Virus record (IMG/VR): IMGVR_UViG_3300017917_004998
Coordinates: 1-64,000 of that record
DNA: 64,000 bases
DNA from: a virus
Reading direction: 5' to 3' (one strand)
Under the pieces are notes generated by a model. It had not been told where the DNA came from and made no database searches. It saw only the letters and a list, made by a program, of their open reading frames with translations. The first letter of the stretch is position 1, and the number at the start of each line of letters is the position of its first letter. Made by a program: the position numbers and the translations under genes. Below, one piece after another: positions 36,326 to 44,803 of this stretch.

Positions 36326-36887
36326 GTGCGGCTAGGCCTCTTAACCCCGGGGCTACCCTAGGCCCCACAAGACCTCCGAGGAGGCCTATAAAACTCCCCG
36401 GGGGGTCTCCTCTTTAATCCCTGCAACTCTAGGGAAATCCCCACCACTTCCTCCCTATAACAACGCATCCCACAGGGGACTTTTGCGGGGGTTTTTGTAC
36501 ATTGGCCCCCTTAGTCCCCCTGGAGGGGGGTTAAAACAGGGGTCCTGCATATAGGTGAGGGTCCCCTATAAAGGGCCCTATGAATACTAGGGGCCGGATT
36601 CGCTTAGGGGACCAGATTAGGGGACCCTCAGAGGTCCAGATTCGGGGGGCCCTCGCGTATGGGGGAATCTGATGGGGGAGGCCCGGCGCTTGCGTTTTTG
36701 GGCTGAGTTTTATTAAGAGGTTAGTTGGGCTGAGTTTTATTAAGTGATATCCTATGGGCTGAGTTTTATTAAGAGGTTAGTTGGGCTGGGTTTTATTAAG
36801 AGATTTATTAAGAGCTTTATTAAGAGGTTAGTTGTGTTGTGCAATCCTATCGAGAGAACACATCTCTACACCAGTCATATAATCATC
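36326..36887. other. gene-free GC-rich region with tandem repeats
   Basis: No real coding frame. 36330-36690 is rich in runs of C and G with many short palindromes (CCCCGGGG, GGGACC/GGTCCC-type), much more GC-rich than the rest of the window. 36700-36830 holds T/A-rich direct repeats. Gene style changes across it: early-type promoters before, mostly late-type after. Confidence 0.65.
36700..36830. repeat. GGGCTGAGTTTTATTAAG direct repeats
   Basis: Copies start at 36700, 36727, 36756 and 36783 (the last with one change); two shorter TTTATTAAGAG units follow. Units alternate with AGGTTAGTT. Confidence 0.8.
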
Positions 36888-37208
36888 ATGGAAAATAGAG
36901 AGTACAGCGTCAATGAATTCAGAAGGAGAACCAAGGAGGAGAAGGTGATCGATTCTTTTGCTGCCATTATAGACAAGATGTTTGAGATCGGTGGTCACAC
37001 AACCAGGTACAAAGATGTTGTTGGCAGAAAAGATGCATGGTACCAGGAATGGGAGATGACACTGGAGCAGAATGAGATGTGGAAGGCTTGGGGCATCGAT
37101 TTTCTGAAGCGGGAATTGAAGATGAATCAGAGACAGGCATCTATTGAAATGGGAATGATTAGCATGAACTGGGGTTTGACAATTTCTGATTGGAAAGCAG
37201 ATGTTTAG
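36888..37208 (+). CDS. hypothetical protein, 106 aa, paralog of 42206-42454
   Basis: MENREYSVNEFRRRTKEEKV start; the longer in-frame reading from 36744 only translates the repeats. IIDKMFEIGGHTTRYKDVVG, RKDAWYQEWEMTLEQNEMWK and a C-terminal MNWGLTISDW align with the shorter protein at 42206. Charged, soluble, function unknown. Confidence 0.65.
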   Translation: MENREYSVNEFRRRTKEEKVIDSFAAIIDKMFEIGGHTTRYKDVVGRKDAWYQEWEMTLEQNEMWKAWGIDFLKRELKMNQRQASIEMGMISMNWGLTISDWKADV

Positions 37209-37590
37209 GATTTTCCTGTTCTGCATGTTTGCTCTCTGTGGAGTAGCAAGAGCACAGTCCTGTAACTTCGATCCAGTTGGCATGACCGAGCACATTTCTC
37301 ATGGCGATCTTGAAAGGATGTGTGCGGACACTGTCATGTGGATCGTAGAGAAGCCTGGGGATCGTTGGGTGTCGTATGATGTTAGTTCCCGTAGAGCGGG
37401 AAAGAGATTTCGCAGAATGAGCGGTTTGGAGCAGCTGACTCTGGTTGAGTACTACCACACAGACTGCTTCTTTGTCGTTGGTAGGGAATGCTCAGTAGGC
37501 AGATGTCTGCATAGATACAGACTTGTTGTTGATGAGAGGTGTCGCATTGTCTCTATAGAGGTGATACTGTGCCATGACTATGATATATAG
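37201..37590 (+). CDS. secreted protein with signal peptide, 129 aa
   Basis: MFRIFLFCMFALCGVARAQS is a typical signal peptide with likely cleavage after ARA. The mature part has several Cys residues (SCNF, MCADT, DCFF, ECSVGRCLH, RCRI, LCHD) suggesting disulphides in the periplasm. Function unknown. ATG overlaps the previous stop. Confidence 0.68.
   Translation: MFRIFLFCMFALCGVARAQSCNFDPVGMTEHISHGDLERMCADTVMWIVEKPGDRWVSYDVSSRRAGKRFRRMSGLEQLTLVEYYHTDCFFVVGRECSVGRCLHRYRLVVDERCRIVSIEVILCHDYDI
37582..37589 (+). promoter_or_regulatory. late-type promoter element GATATATA
   Basis: Within the last codons of the previous gene, 4 nt before ATG 37594. Confidence 0.4.
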
Positions 37591-37593
37591 TGC

Positions 37594-38040
37594 ATGTCCA
37601 TTCTTAGATTCTGCGATTACGTTTTAGAGGATGGTCTCATTGGAGATCTTTCTTCTTTGGGATTTGATAGCTATTCTGGATGGATGGTGATGATCTATTC
37701 TGAGTATACCAAAGGGATTGAGATGAAGGCTGGAATTTATGCAGTGGTTGCCAAAAGCGTATTTGATGCATCAGAGATGATTATCGAGAATCTCGGGATC
37801 TTAGACCATTCGGATTCTTTGATTGAACCATTGAGTGGTGACACGTTTGAGGAATGTCTGGAGGAGCCGGCGAAGAGGCACATGAGCAGATTCAAGATAG
37901 CTAGGGTTTATTCAGGTCTTGTCCCTATTAAAGGAGAGGACTATTGTCTTGAGATTGATTGGACAAACCCAAAGCTTGCTATCAAAGATCTCAAAAGCAT
38001 TTTTAGCAACGTGGATGCAGTGCTGGACAGAGGTTTCTAA
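37594..38040 (+). CDS. hypothetical protein with GDLSSLGF motif, 148 aa
   Basis: MSILRFCDYVLEDGLIGDLS start: a short head-targeting-like leader directly followed by LIGDLSSLGF. Alpha/beta body with KSVFDASEMIIENLGI. Function unknown. Confidence 0.62.
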   Translation: MSILRFCDYVLEDGLIGDLSSLGFDSYSGWMVMIYSEYTKGIEMKAGIYAVVAKSVFDASEMIIENLGILDHSDSLIEPLSGDTFEECLEEPAKRHMSRFKIARVYSGLVPIKGEDYCLEIDWTNPKLAIKDLKSIFSNVDAVLDRGF

Positions 38041-38054
38041 TCTTTCGCTTTAAC

Positions 38055-38091
38055 GTTTTTTCTTGCCGTATGCAGTGCTTATATTTGCACT
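38055..38091 (+). promoter_or_regulatory. early-type promoter for 38092-38930
   Basis: T-run CGTTTTTTC, TATATTTG (38080-38087), ATG 4 nt later. Confidence 0.62.
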
Positions 38092-38499
38092 ATGGAATCT
38101 TTGATTGACGATCTCGAAGCTATTGGATTCGGTTCTGAGTTCAGCTGCGGAAAGGAGTGGGGTTATGGTGCTGAATTTGGCACCATCCCAGACGGCAGAA
38201 GTGATATGCACTTTTCCGCTAAAGTGGTGGAGAGACTGCTGTTATTGGATGCGCTAGAGGGCAAAATGTGTTTAGGTGGGTCTCTGGTCTTTAGATATTA
38301 TGTTGTGCTGGACGAAAGGCAGGTGAGCTTCTACCTTGTTCCCATTAATGACGATTTGTGCATCTTGATCTGCTCTTATGCTGTTGCCTTTGGCCCGGAT
38401 GCGTTAAGAATGAGGGTTTCAGACCCAGAAGAAGTTAGGAATCTGCATCTGCACCTCGGTCAGCTGGTGAAATGCACATTAAGCAACGTATGGATCTGA
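38092..38499 (+). CDS. LIDDLEAIGF paralog A, 135 aa
   Basis: Starts MESLIDDLEAIGFGSEFSCG: the DLxxIGF motif is at the very N-terminus. Aligns throughout with the next gene (EWGYGAEFG, PDGRSDMHFSAKVVERLLLL). Function unknown. Stop overlaps the next start (TGATG). Confidence 0.65.
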   Translation: MESLIDDLEAIGFGSEFSCGKEWGYGAEFGTIPDGRSDMHFSAKVVERLLLLDALEGKMCLGGSLVFRYYVVLDERQVSFYLVPINDDLCILICSYAVAFGPDALRMRVSDPEEVRNLHLHLGQLVKCTLSNVWI

Positions 38500-38930
38500 T
38501 GGACGAATCTTTGATTGACGATCTTGCATCTCTTGGGCTAAAGTTCGAGTTCAGACGTGGTGTAGACTGGGGCTACGGCAGGAGTCTGGACAAAGAACCA
38601 GATGGCAAACACTACATGTTCTTTACACCAGAGGCAGTTGAGAGACTTAGTGCGATTGGAGCTCTTGCGGGAAAGCAAGGATCTCTTGCTCATAACTTCG
38701 TGTACAATAGTGTCTGGCAGAACATGTATCGCGTGAGCTTCTATTTGCACAGGACTTCTGCAGTGTCCCTTAGTGATCCTCGCTCACGAAAGGATGTAAT
38801 GTATTACCTGGCTGGATCCTGCGGTGACTCTGGATTCGGTGTCGGGTATCTGCAATATCGCTTTCGTCCCAGTACGATCAAGAAGTTTCAGAAGGAGATA
38901 GAAGAATTGGTCTTGTCTCTGAGAGGCTGA
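38499..38930 (+). CDS. LIDDLASLGL paralog B, 143 aa
   Basis: MDESLIDDLASLGLKFEFRR start chosen at the TGATG overlap rather than the upstream in-frame codon. Collinear with paralog A; C-terminal FRPSTIKKFQKEIEELVLSL helix. Confidence 0.65.
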   Translation: MDESLIDDLASLGLKFEFRRGVDWGYGRSLDKEPDGKHYMFFTPEAVERLSAIGALAGKQGSLAHNFVYNSVWQNMYRVSFYLHRTSAVSLSDPRSRKDVMYYLAGSCGDSGFGVGYLQYRFRPSTIKKFQKEIEELVLSLRG

Positions 38931-38992
38931 TCAGATCCGAAAATCTGGTGCCTGGGCCCGTTGAAAATTGGGCGAAAAAATGCCCTTTGTCT

Positions 38993-39000
38993 GATATATA
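38993..39000 (+). promoter_or_regulatory. late-type promoter element GATATATA
   Basis: Five nt before ATG 39005; first of a three-gene MKHL set. Confidence 0.5.
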
Positions 39001-39004
39001 ATGG

Positions 39005-39499
39005 ATGAAACATTTGTATGAATATGAAGACTCTGACGTCAGAGATCTGATGCAGAATCTGAAGGACATTGGCATCAATGATCTTCAGTCAGTCTTCATC
39101 CAAACGATTTCCAAGGGCGAGGAATCTTTCGATTGCTGGATCTTGGTTGGCAAAGACGAAGAGCAGATGGTCGAGATGCTGTTGGATGACGACATGGTCA
39201 GTCCAATCCCAGTGTCGTTGAGATCCAGATTTTCTGGCACAAAAACACTCAGTGATCTGTTTTTGTCCTCAAGCAACCTCAGAGTGTCGGACAGCGACCT
39301 GATCCACTTCACATTCTTTAGAGATCTGGAGCTTAGACCTTCAGTAAAAGAACCAATGCTTGTCTGCTTTCACGGCAACGAATTCTACAGGAGCATCAAT
39401 CTTCTTGAGACATATTACACAAACATCCAGGATGTTATGTACGAAAAATTGAGGGCAGACTGGGGCAACAATCTCTACGTTCAAAAATGGGGAAAGTGA
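39005..39499 (+). CDS. MKHL-leader protein with DLxxIG motif, 164 aa
   Basis: MKHLYEYEDSDVRDLMQNLK then DIGINDLQ: head-targeting-like leader followed immediately by the DLMxxLxxIG motif. Alpha/beta body (FDCWILVGKDEEQMVEMLL, compare the protein at 46137: VGKDEEDCVNQV). Function unknown. Confidence 0.65.
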   Translation: MKHLYEYEDSDVRDLMQNLKDIGINDLQSVFIQTISKGEESFDCWILVGKDEEQMVEMLLDDDMVSPIPVSLRSRFSGTKTLSDLFLSSSNLRVSDSDLIHFTFFRDLELRPSVKEPMLVCFHGNEFYRSINLLETYYTNIQDVMYEKLRADWGNNLYVQKWGK

Positions 39500-39897
39500 T
39501 GAAGCACTTAAGGGGATATCCGGTTTTCATTAACGAGAAAGGAGATGATAAAGAACTGATGGATCTCCTGAAGGATATGCAGGGACTGGGTCTGACGCTA
39601 ACTGACGAGGAGAAAGACATGCTTGATTTTGTTAATCAATTTGGTGGTGGCATGTCTGCTGAAGACTATGCAGAGACCCTATACGATTACTTCACCAATC
39701 CAGAAGAGTATGAGATAGACAAGGAGGGGGACTACTACGACATGATCTGGTACCTCTTCGAGAACTCGGTAGAGGATCACGCAAGGTGTCCTTCTGCGAT
39801 GGTAGCATATCACAGATGGGATACATCTTCAATAGAGCAGGAACCTTTATACAAGCTCTACATCAAAATGTCGAATTACTACAATAAACGTAAATAA
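39499..39897 (+). CDS. MKHL-leader protein, 132 aa
   Basis: MKHLRGYPVFIN-EKGDDKEL start at the TGATG overlap, then LMDLLKDMQGLGL (motif variant). Acidic. Its C-terminal EPLYKLYIKMSNYYNK is repeated as a fragment at 40393-40455, so a related copy once stood downstream. Confidence 0.65.
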   Translation: MKHLRGYPVFINEKGDDKELMDLLKDMQGLGLTLTDEEKDMLDFVNQFGGGMSAEDYAETLYDYFTNPEEYEIDKEGDYYDMIWYLFENSVEDHARCPSAMVAYHRWDTSSIEQEPLYKLYIKMSNYYNKRK

Positions 39898-39901
39898 AAA
39901 A

Positions 39902-40357
39902 ATGAAGCACCTCAAACTCTACGAAGATTATTCAGATGATGAGATCAAAGATCTCATGGGTGATCTCCATAGTGTTGGTTACAGCCCACTGGTGTTTAAA
40001 CTCTACTTTCCAGAAGATTCGTCCGGACAGGGACATCAGAAGAAGGAAGAGGAATATGCAGAAAATTGGAAGTCTGAGATAGATCCCAAGAGACACATTG
40101 TAAAAGTGGAGGGAGCACTAGCAGATGAAACAGATCACGACTGGGTGGATGTGACTCTAAACAATGGTGACTTCATCGAGTACTCCTACCAGTTTGATAG
40201 AAGATGGGGAGACTCCGAATCCAAGTTTAAAATTAACGGAAAAGAATATCCAGAATATGCTGGAGAAATTCATGACGGGATCGTGGACTCCGGAAAAGGC
40301 TATCTAGAACAGATGCTGGCCTGCTACGACAAAGAGATCGGAAAGTTCTACCATTAA
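39902..40357 (+). CDS. MKHL-leader protein with DLHSVGY motif, 151 aa
   Basis: MKHLKLYEDYSDDEIKDLMG then DLHSVGYSP: the clearest leader-plus-motif arrangement. Acidic, beta-rich middle (DWVDVTLNNGDFIEYSYQF). Function unknown. Confidence 0.65.
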   Translation: MKHLKLYEDYSDDEIKDLMGDLHSVGYSPLVFKLYFPEDSSGQGHQKKEEEYAENWKSEIDPKRHIVKVEGALADETDHDWVDVTLNNGDFIEYSYQFDRRWGDSESKFKINGKEYPEYAGEIHDGIVDSGKGYLEQMLACYDKEIGKFYH

Positions 40358-40392
40358 GACAGTATATTCTAGCATATCAATAGGGTGTAAAT

Positions 40393-40455
40393 CAGAAGCC
40401 TTTGTACAAGCTCTATCTAAAAATGTCCGACTACTACAATAAACTGAGAAAGTAA
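40393..40455 (+). pseudogene. fragment of a copy of the 39499-39897 gene
   Basis: Open frame QKPLYKLYLKMSDYYNKLRK to TAA, with no start. It matches the last 17 residues of 39499-39897 except for conservative changes. Probably the tail of a deleted duplicate. Confidence 0.7.
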
Positions 40456-40461
40456 TATATA
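40454..40461 (+). promoter_or_regulatory. late-type element, variant AATATATA
   Basis: Five nt before ATG 40466. Confidence 0.4.
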
Positions 40462-40465
40462 GATT

Positions 40466-41221
40466 ATGAAAATAGCTACTACATTTGAGGATTTCCTGAA
40501 CGAACAGGAGACTGAGATACACAAGATGCTTATTCAATTCCTACACGAAGGTGTTAGAATGGAAAGGGTTTCTTCGAGTATAAACGAAGGCACTGTGTCT
40601 AAGGCTGATTATGAATTGAATAGACTAATTAAGAGAGAAGAGGAAAAGGGTGGGACTCCGATAATCAAAGAATTTTTGCCTGAGGTGAAAGCATTGGTGA
40701 AGAAATTTGCAGACTCTGGACAGAGCGGGGGATCTGCTCCCTTCACAACCTCTGTGATCTTGAATGTGATTGAAAAACTTCTGAAGCAAGAACCATTGGG
40801 TGGAGTTGAGAATACAGAAGATGAATGGTATAGCTTATCCACATTTGGTGACAAAGAAAGTTATCAAAACAATAGACTTAGTTCTGTCTTTAAAGAAGGG
40901 AAGAAAGGAAGACCTTATTATCTAAACGCAATCGTATTTAGAAGTCCGGGTAAAAATTATACATTCACCTCAGGATCTGTTGATCTACAAGATTTGGCTG
41001 GAGATGGGGGTGGTGGCAAAATAGGTTCATCACAGTACATCAAATCATTCCCATTTGAGCCCAAAACATTTGTCATCGACGTTGACGAGAAAGAATATAG
41101 AAAGCTAAAAGACGGAACTCTGGTTGAAGAGGATGGTGGAGGCTGGTGGGAGTCTTGGGTAAAAGACCCAAAACAGCTTGACGAAGTCTGGGAATACTAC
41201 GACAGAAAAAAGACCAAGTAA
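40466..41221 (+). CDS. putative head-associated protein, 251 aa
   Basis: MKIATTFEDFLNEQETEIHK is a near-textbook match to the T4 head-targeting leader (FxxFLxE). Charged helical N-terminal third, then a beta-rich body with GGSAPFTTSVI and a Gly-rich turn GDGGGGKIGSS. No enzyme motif. A virion-internal role is inference. Confidence 0.65.
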   Translation: MKIATTFEDFLNEQETEIHKMLIQFLHEGVRMERVSSSINEGTVSKADYELNRLIKREEEKGGTPIIKEFLPEVKALVKKFADSGQSGGSAPFTTSVILNVIEKLLKQEPLGGVENTEDEWYSLSTFGDKESYQNNRLSSVFKEGKKGRPYYLNAIVFRSPGKNYTFTSGSVDLQDLAGDGGGGKIGSSQYIKSFPFEPKTFVIDVDEKEYRKLKDGTLVEEDGGGWWESWVKDPKQLDEVWEYYDRKKTK

Positions 41222-41252
41222 AAGCGTCTTGCTTTTTATTTTTTTAGATTTC

Positions 41253-41287
41253 ATTTTTATTAAACAGTTCATATCCTTACATTTGTG
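41253..41287 (+). promoter_or_regulatory. early-type promoter for 41295-42139
   Basis: T-run CATTTTTATT, TACATTTG (41278-41285). Confidence 0.6.
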
Positions 41288-41294
41288 ATGGAAT

Positions 41295-41726
41295 ATGAGT
41301 GTACAACCAGACCATGGACAAGAAGATCTCGATAGTCTTTTATCTGATTTAAAATCTATTGGGATGCCAATTCGTGAAAAAATGGAATTTGGCGTGGTGA
41401 AGTTTTCTGTATATAAAAAAATAATTTCGGGGATAGCCTTTGAATTTGAAGCGGTAGATAACATCGAATCAATTCTGGATGCAGTAAACACTAAAGAATT
41501 CATAGATGCAGTCTGTCCGGTTATTCACGGAGGAATTGACTTTAGCAAGAATAGAAAATGGGACCGTTTGGATCAGCTTTTCGATGCTGTTGTCACGGGT
41601 CAAAATGCATATTATATTTTGGTGTACTTAAAAAGCGAATCCAGAGTTATTCATTCAAGAGAAGTTGGGATGGGATACATCAACTTAGGAGGCATTGAAA
41701 ATTTGGGTTTAATTGATTTAATATGA
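41295..41726 (+). CDS. hypothetical protein with LLSDLKSIGM motif, 143 aa
   Basis: MSVQPDHGQEDLDSLLSDLK then SIGMPI: motif at residues 13-24. Alpha/beta body. Overlaps the next gene by ATGA. Confidence 0.62.
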   Translation: MSVQPDHGQEDLDSLLSDLKSIGMPIREKMEFGVVKFSVYKKIISGIAFEFEAVDNIESILDAVNTKEFIDAVCPVIHGGIDFSKNRKWDRLDQLFDAVVTGQNAYYILVYLKSESRVIHSREVGMGYINLGGIENLGLIDLI

Positions 41727-42139
41727 TAGATATGATGTCACATCAGTACTATCACATGAACACTCTCCAGGACGATTTGGTCAAATTGGGATTCCCTGAC
41801 ATGGATGCTGTTCCGATGATTTTCGAAATGACGTCAGTGTATGAAGATGGCTACACCGATGTTATTGTCAATTTCGAATTTTCTTCAGCGATCAAAGAGG
41901 ATAAGATTATAGAGGAGCTAAACAGTAACAACAGATTTAAGAATACTCTTTCCTCTATTGCTCCATCTGGATATGATTGGCCTTTTGTTAACGATTTCCA
42001 AGACATAGAAAAACTTTTTTGGAAAATTAAGACCTATATCCTAGAACAGAAATACTCATCTCTCCCCATTGTTGAGATAGAGATAAGAACCAAGGAAGGA
42101 CACGTATTTGCAAAGTCTTCCTTTCCCAGGAAATCATAA
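41723..42139 (+). CDS. hypothetical protein with LQDDLVKLGF motif, 138 aa
   Basis: MIDMMSHQYYHMNTLQDDLV then KLGFPDM. Similar layout to the gene before it (motif, then an alpha/beta body), little direct sequence similarity. Function unknown. Confidence 0.62.
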   Translation: MIDMMSHQYYHMNTLQDDLVKLGFPDMDAVPMIFEMTSVYEDGYTDVIVNFEFSSAIKEDKIIEELNSNNRFKNTLSSIAPSGYDWPFVNDFQDIEKLFWKIKTYILEQKYSSLPIVEIEIRTKEGHVFAKSSFPRKS

Positions 42140-42205
42140 TCGAAATTTATCTGATCTGACAGATATAAATAGCCCACGGTGATCAAATAACCCGGAGTTA
42201 AAAAA

Positions 42206-42454
42206 ATGGTAGGACAAGAAGAATTGGAAGTTTTATTAAACAAAATGTTTGAGATTTCGGGATATGAAGTCAAATACAGCGATATAGTCACAAGAAAGGA
42301 CAACTGGTTCAACGACTTCCTGATGACAAGAAAGCAGGAGGAGGAGTGGATGAAGTGGGGAAAAAGGTATTTGAAGAAAAAGGTCCACAATCCTGAGATA
42401 ACGATGATTCTTATTAATGCCACCTGGGGGATTAAAGTTCTTGAAAGGGACTAA
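42206..42454 (+). CDS. hypothetical protein, 82 aa, paralog of 36888-37208
   Basis: LLNKMFEISGYEVKYSDIVT, RKDNWFNDFLMTRKQEEEWM and MILINATWGIKVLERD match the longer paralog. A GATATAAA element lies upstream at 42162. Charged, helical. Confidence 0.62.
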   Translation: MVGQEELEVLLNKMFEISGYEVKYSDIVTRKDNWFNDFLMTRKQEEEWMKWGKRYLKKKVHNPEITMILINATWGIKVLERD

Positions 42455-42495
42455 GACATTTTTTTGCGACGTAATTACGCAATAAATTTGTGTCA

Positions 42496-42669
42496 ATGAG
42501 TCAAGAAGAAAAAATCCAGCAAGCTAAAGACGAATATGGCCACGATGTGGTTGGGACTGTATTACAAATGGTTGCCATGGCAGATCCTGACGGAGCTTAT
42601 TCGGCATTTCAAGACAACGAGATGTTCGACCACGCAGAGGTTGTCTCGATGATCTATATCGAGGATTAA
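42496..42669 (+). CDS. small acidic protein, 57 aa
   Basis: MSQEEKIQQAKDEYGHDVVG start, helical, Met-rich middle (VLQMVAMADPDGAYSAFQ). AT-rich leader with TAAATTTG just upstream as a possible -7 box. Function unknown. Confidence 0.52.
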   Translation: MSQEEKIQQAKDEYGHDVVGTVLQMVAMADPDGAYSAFQDNEMFDHAEVVSMIYIED

Positions 42670-42725
42670 GCTCAATCTTAATTAATTTCTAATCTGGCAG
42701 TCCACACAAGGCTGCCTTTTTCTTT

Positions 42726-42733
42726 GATATATA
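42726..42733 (+). promoter_or_regulatory. late-type promoter element GATATATA
   Basis: 20 nt before ATG 42753. Confidence 0.5.
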
Positions 42734-42752
42734 GACAAAACCAAAACAGTCT

Positions 42753-43463
42753 ATGAAAAGGATCAAACCATTCGTTTTATTTCTAAGAGAACAGAATGAC
42801 ACCGGATACGATGAATATTCATTCGAAGAACTTTCAGATGAAGCGAAAGAGAAAGCTTTAGATGCTATGAGAGATATTAACACAGATCGATCTGGATGGG
42901 ACGAGCCAATTACTACGGACTTCGAGAACGAGATGGGAGAATTTGGATTGGACAACGTTAAGATTAGCTATAGCGGATTTTATTCTCAAGGAGACGGAGC
43001 CTCTTTCACAGGTAACGTCATCGACGCTAAAACTTTCATGGCTAAAGCACTAGATATGAAGGATACAGAATGGATCGATATGAGCAACGACGAAAATCCA
43101 GAAGACGAGGGAAGCAGACTGAGAGCAGATCTCCTTGATATTGGTTTTGATACCAGAGAGAAGTTAACTCCAGATAATTTCTATATTGAGATAGTAAGAA
43201 CTTCCAATAGACATTCTCACGAGAATACGATAGAGGGCAAAGTTTCCATAGAAGATATTCCAGAATCTATAGAAGACGAAATACCGTCACAAGCTATTGA
43301 GAATGAAATACAAGGAAAAGTAACTAATTGGGCTAGAGCCAAATCAAAAGAGCTTTATCGAAATTTAGAAAGATACTATGATGATTTGACATCGGATGAG
43401 GAGGTAAAGGGAACTATAATAGCAAACGAATACAAGTTTGACGAGGACGGCACTCTTATTTAA
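42753..43463 (+). CDS. conserved phage protein with GFYSQGDGASF motif, 236 aa
   Basis: Head-targeting-like MKRIKPFVLFLREQNDTGYD start, then YSFEELSDEAKEKALDAMRD and KISYSGFYSQGDGASFTGNV. The latter two blocks belong to a family frequent in phages, sometimes labelled as an antitoxin; I do not consider that label established. RLRADLLDIGFDTRE carries the shared motif. C-terminal half helical and acidic. Confidence 0.72.
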   Translation: MKRIKPFVLFLREQNDTGYDEYSFEELSDEAKEKALDAMRDINTDRSGWDEPITTDFENEMGEFGLDNVKISYSGFYSQGDGASFTGNVIDAKTFMAKALDMKDTEWIDMSNDENPEDEGSRLRADLLDIGFDTREKLTPDNFYIEIVRTSNRHSHENTIEGKVSIEDIPESIEDEIPSQAIENEIQGKVTNWARAKSKELYRNLERYYDDLTSDEEVKGTIIANEYKFDEDGTLI

Positions 43464-43529
43464 TCGGAACAAAAATTAGTTATCGTATCTATAACTAAAA
43501 TTAATACCATAAGGTCTTTAATACAAAAA

Positions 43530-43733
43530 ATGAATTCCGCTACATTTATCCCAAGAGGATTGGACCAATTAATCGAAGACTTTAAAGAATCCTCAGGCAA
43601 TTTTTTAAATTTTTACAACGCCATGGATTCTAGAGAAAAATTACTTTTCCAAGGCTGGATTTATAAATTAAGAATCGAAGCAAATTCACCAATTGCAAAC
43701 GGCGACGAAGCATCTTCTTCTAGACTATTCTAA
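43530..43733 (+). CDS. small hypothetical protein, 67 aa
   Basis: MNSATFIPRGLDQLIEDFKE start, helical, ends ASSSRLF. No motif recognised. Confidence 0.5.
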   Translation: MNSATFIPRGLDQLIEDFKESSGNFLNFYNAMDSREKLLFQGWIYKLRIEANSPIANGDEASSSRLF

Positions 43734-43747
43734 ATTACCAAAATCAT

Positions 43748-43828
43748 ATGCACTCTTTAATTTCTATTAGCTTAGATAATAAAACCGGCATTAGCTTTGT
43801 CTATAAAGAACTACTTTCAAATTGTTAA
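43748..43828 (+). CDS. possible 26-aa peptide
   Basis: MHSLISISLDNKTGISFVYK start; very short and the evidence is only the ATG-to-stop frame between two genes in the same direction. Confidence 0.25.
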   Translation: MHSLISISLDNKTGISFVYKELLSNC

Positions 43829-43831
43829 TCC

Positions 43832-44068
43832 ATGATAGTTAAATTCCTGTGCACAACAGACGACAAGAAGAATTATTACTCTATCAAGTCGAAAATCAAT
43901 TTCAACAGAGCAACCATAATCAGAGAAAAAGTAAGGGATTTAAAAAATGACTTTTTCACAGAGATAGAGGTTGTCTCGCACGGAAGGACACTTTACAGGG
44001 ATCTCAAGCAATCTGGTCTTTGTAAAAATTTGATCCTAAGATCGAGGTTGGACGATAGTATGGAATAA
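43832..44068 (+). CDS. small basic hypothetical protein, 78 aa
   Basis: MIVKFLCTTDDKKNYYSIKS start. The predicted beta-alpha-beta pattern and KVRDLKNDFFTEIEVVSHGR suggest a small ferredoxin-like fold. Function unknown. Confidence 0.52.
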   Translation: MIVKFLCTTDDKKNYYSIKSKINFNRATIIREKVRDLKNDFFTEIEVVSHGRTLYRDLKQSGLCKNLILRSRLDDSME

Positions 44069-44098
44069 TTTTTTTATTTTTGTCACTATTACAAAAAG

Positions 44099-44383
44099 AT
44101 GAACAGGAGCTCACATAGTCACAGGTACCAAAATGCTGAATCAACTAGCAAAGAGGATTTTGCTAATTACTGTAATGAAGCCTATAACACACTTATCTAT
44201 TTCAAAGGGAAGAAAACCAAAATCAGGCTTAACGAAATAAAGGATTCAAACCTAGCAATCAGGAGAATGCTAGGACTATTTATAGACCGCGAGGAATTTG
44301 AAAAGTGCACAGAATTAAAGGAGTTGCTCGATCTCAATTTCGAAGGAAATAATGAACCAATATTCGACTATAGAGAGTTATGA
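44099..44383 (+). CDS. hypothetical protein, 94 aa
   Basis: Starts MNRSSHSHRYQNAESTSKED; C-terminal IDREEFEKCTELKELLDLNF is helical. First of four genes that overlap by a few nt each. Function unknown. Confidence 0.58.
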   Translation: MNRSSHSHRYQNAESTSKEDFANYCNEAYNTLIYFKGKKTKIRLNEIKDSNLAIRRMLGLFIDREEFEKCTELKELLDLNFEGNNEPIFDYREL

Positions 44384-44640
44384 CAAAGAAAATTGCTACC
44401 GGTCAAAAACGATCTGGCGAGAATAAAAATTTGCCGTGCAATGAGTGTTCTGCGATCGTTTACAACGTTGATTCAAATACAGAGACAGTAATTTGCTGGA
44501 GATGTGTAAACAAATCAATCAATCCAAATTCACTTATTGCGAGCGATTTAGATTTTGATGCATGGAAAGATTTAGTCAAAAGAAAAATATTTATATCAAA
44601 TGGAAGATCAGAGAACACAAAAGCTGAAGGAGAATTATAA
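44380..44640 (+). CDS. zinc-ribbon protein, 86 aa
   Basis: PCNECSAIVYNVDSNTETVI followed by CWRCVNKS: Cys-x2-Cys ... Cys-x2-Cys about 17 residues apart, a zinc ribbon. Basic N-terminus. Probably binds nucleic acid or a protein partner. Overlaps neighbours on both sides. Confidence 0.65.
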   Translation: MTKKIATGQKRSGENKNLPCNECSAIVYNVDSNTETVICWRCVNKSINPNSLIASDLDFDAWKDLVKRKIFISNGRSENTKAEGEL

Positions 44641-44803
44641 TCAACTAGTGTTGAGAGTAGCAAGAAATGTTTATTTGAAACAACAGGAGTGTGTCAGAGA
44701 CCTTAACGAATCCAAAATCAGAGAGGAAGACAAAAATGCTATCAGACTACACATGATTAGAATGATTACCGCAGAGCAAGGACAAAACCCAAACCAGAAA
44801 TGA
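44600..44803 (+). CDS. small charged helical protein, 67 aa
   Basis: Starts MEDQRTQKLKENYNQLVLRV; overlaps the preceding frame by 41 nt, which is unusual here, so translation might start later. Fully helical, charged. Coupled to the next gene by ATGA. Confidence 0.48.
   Translation: MEDQRTQKLKENYNQLVLRVARNVYLKQQECVRDLNESKIREEDKNAIRLHMIRMITAEQGQNPNQK

Noticed and set aside
36744-36887. N-terminal extension of the 36888 gene (repeats of SFIKRLV)
   Set aside because: This is only translation of the direct repeats; ATG 36888 begins the part shared with the paralog at 42206.
40609-40854. 81-aa minus-strand frame in the 40466 gene
   Set aside because: Antisense shadow with no start context.
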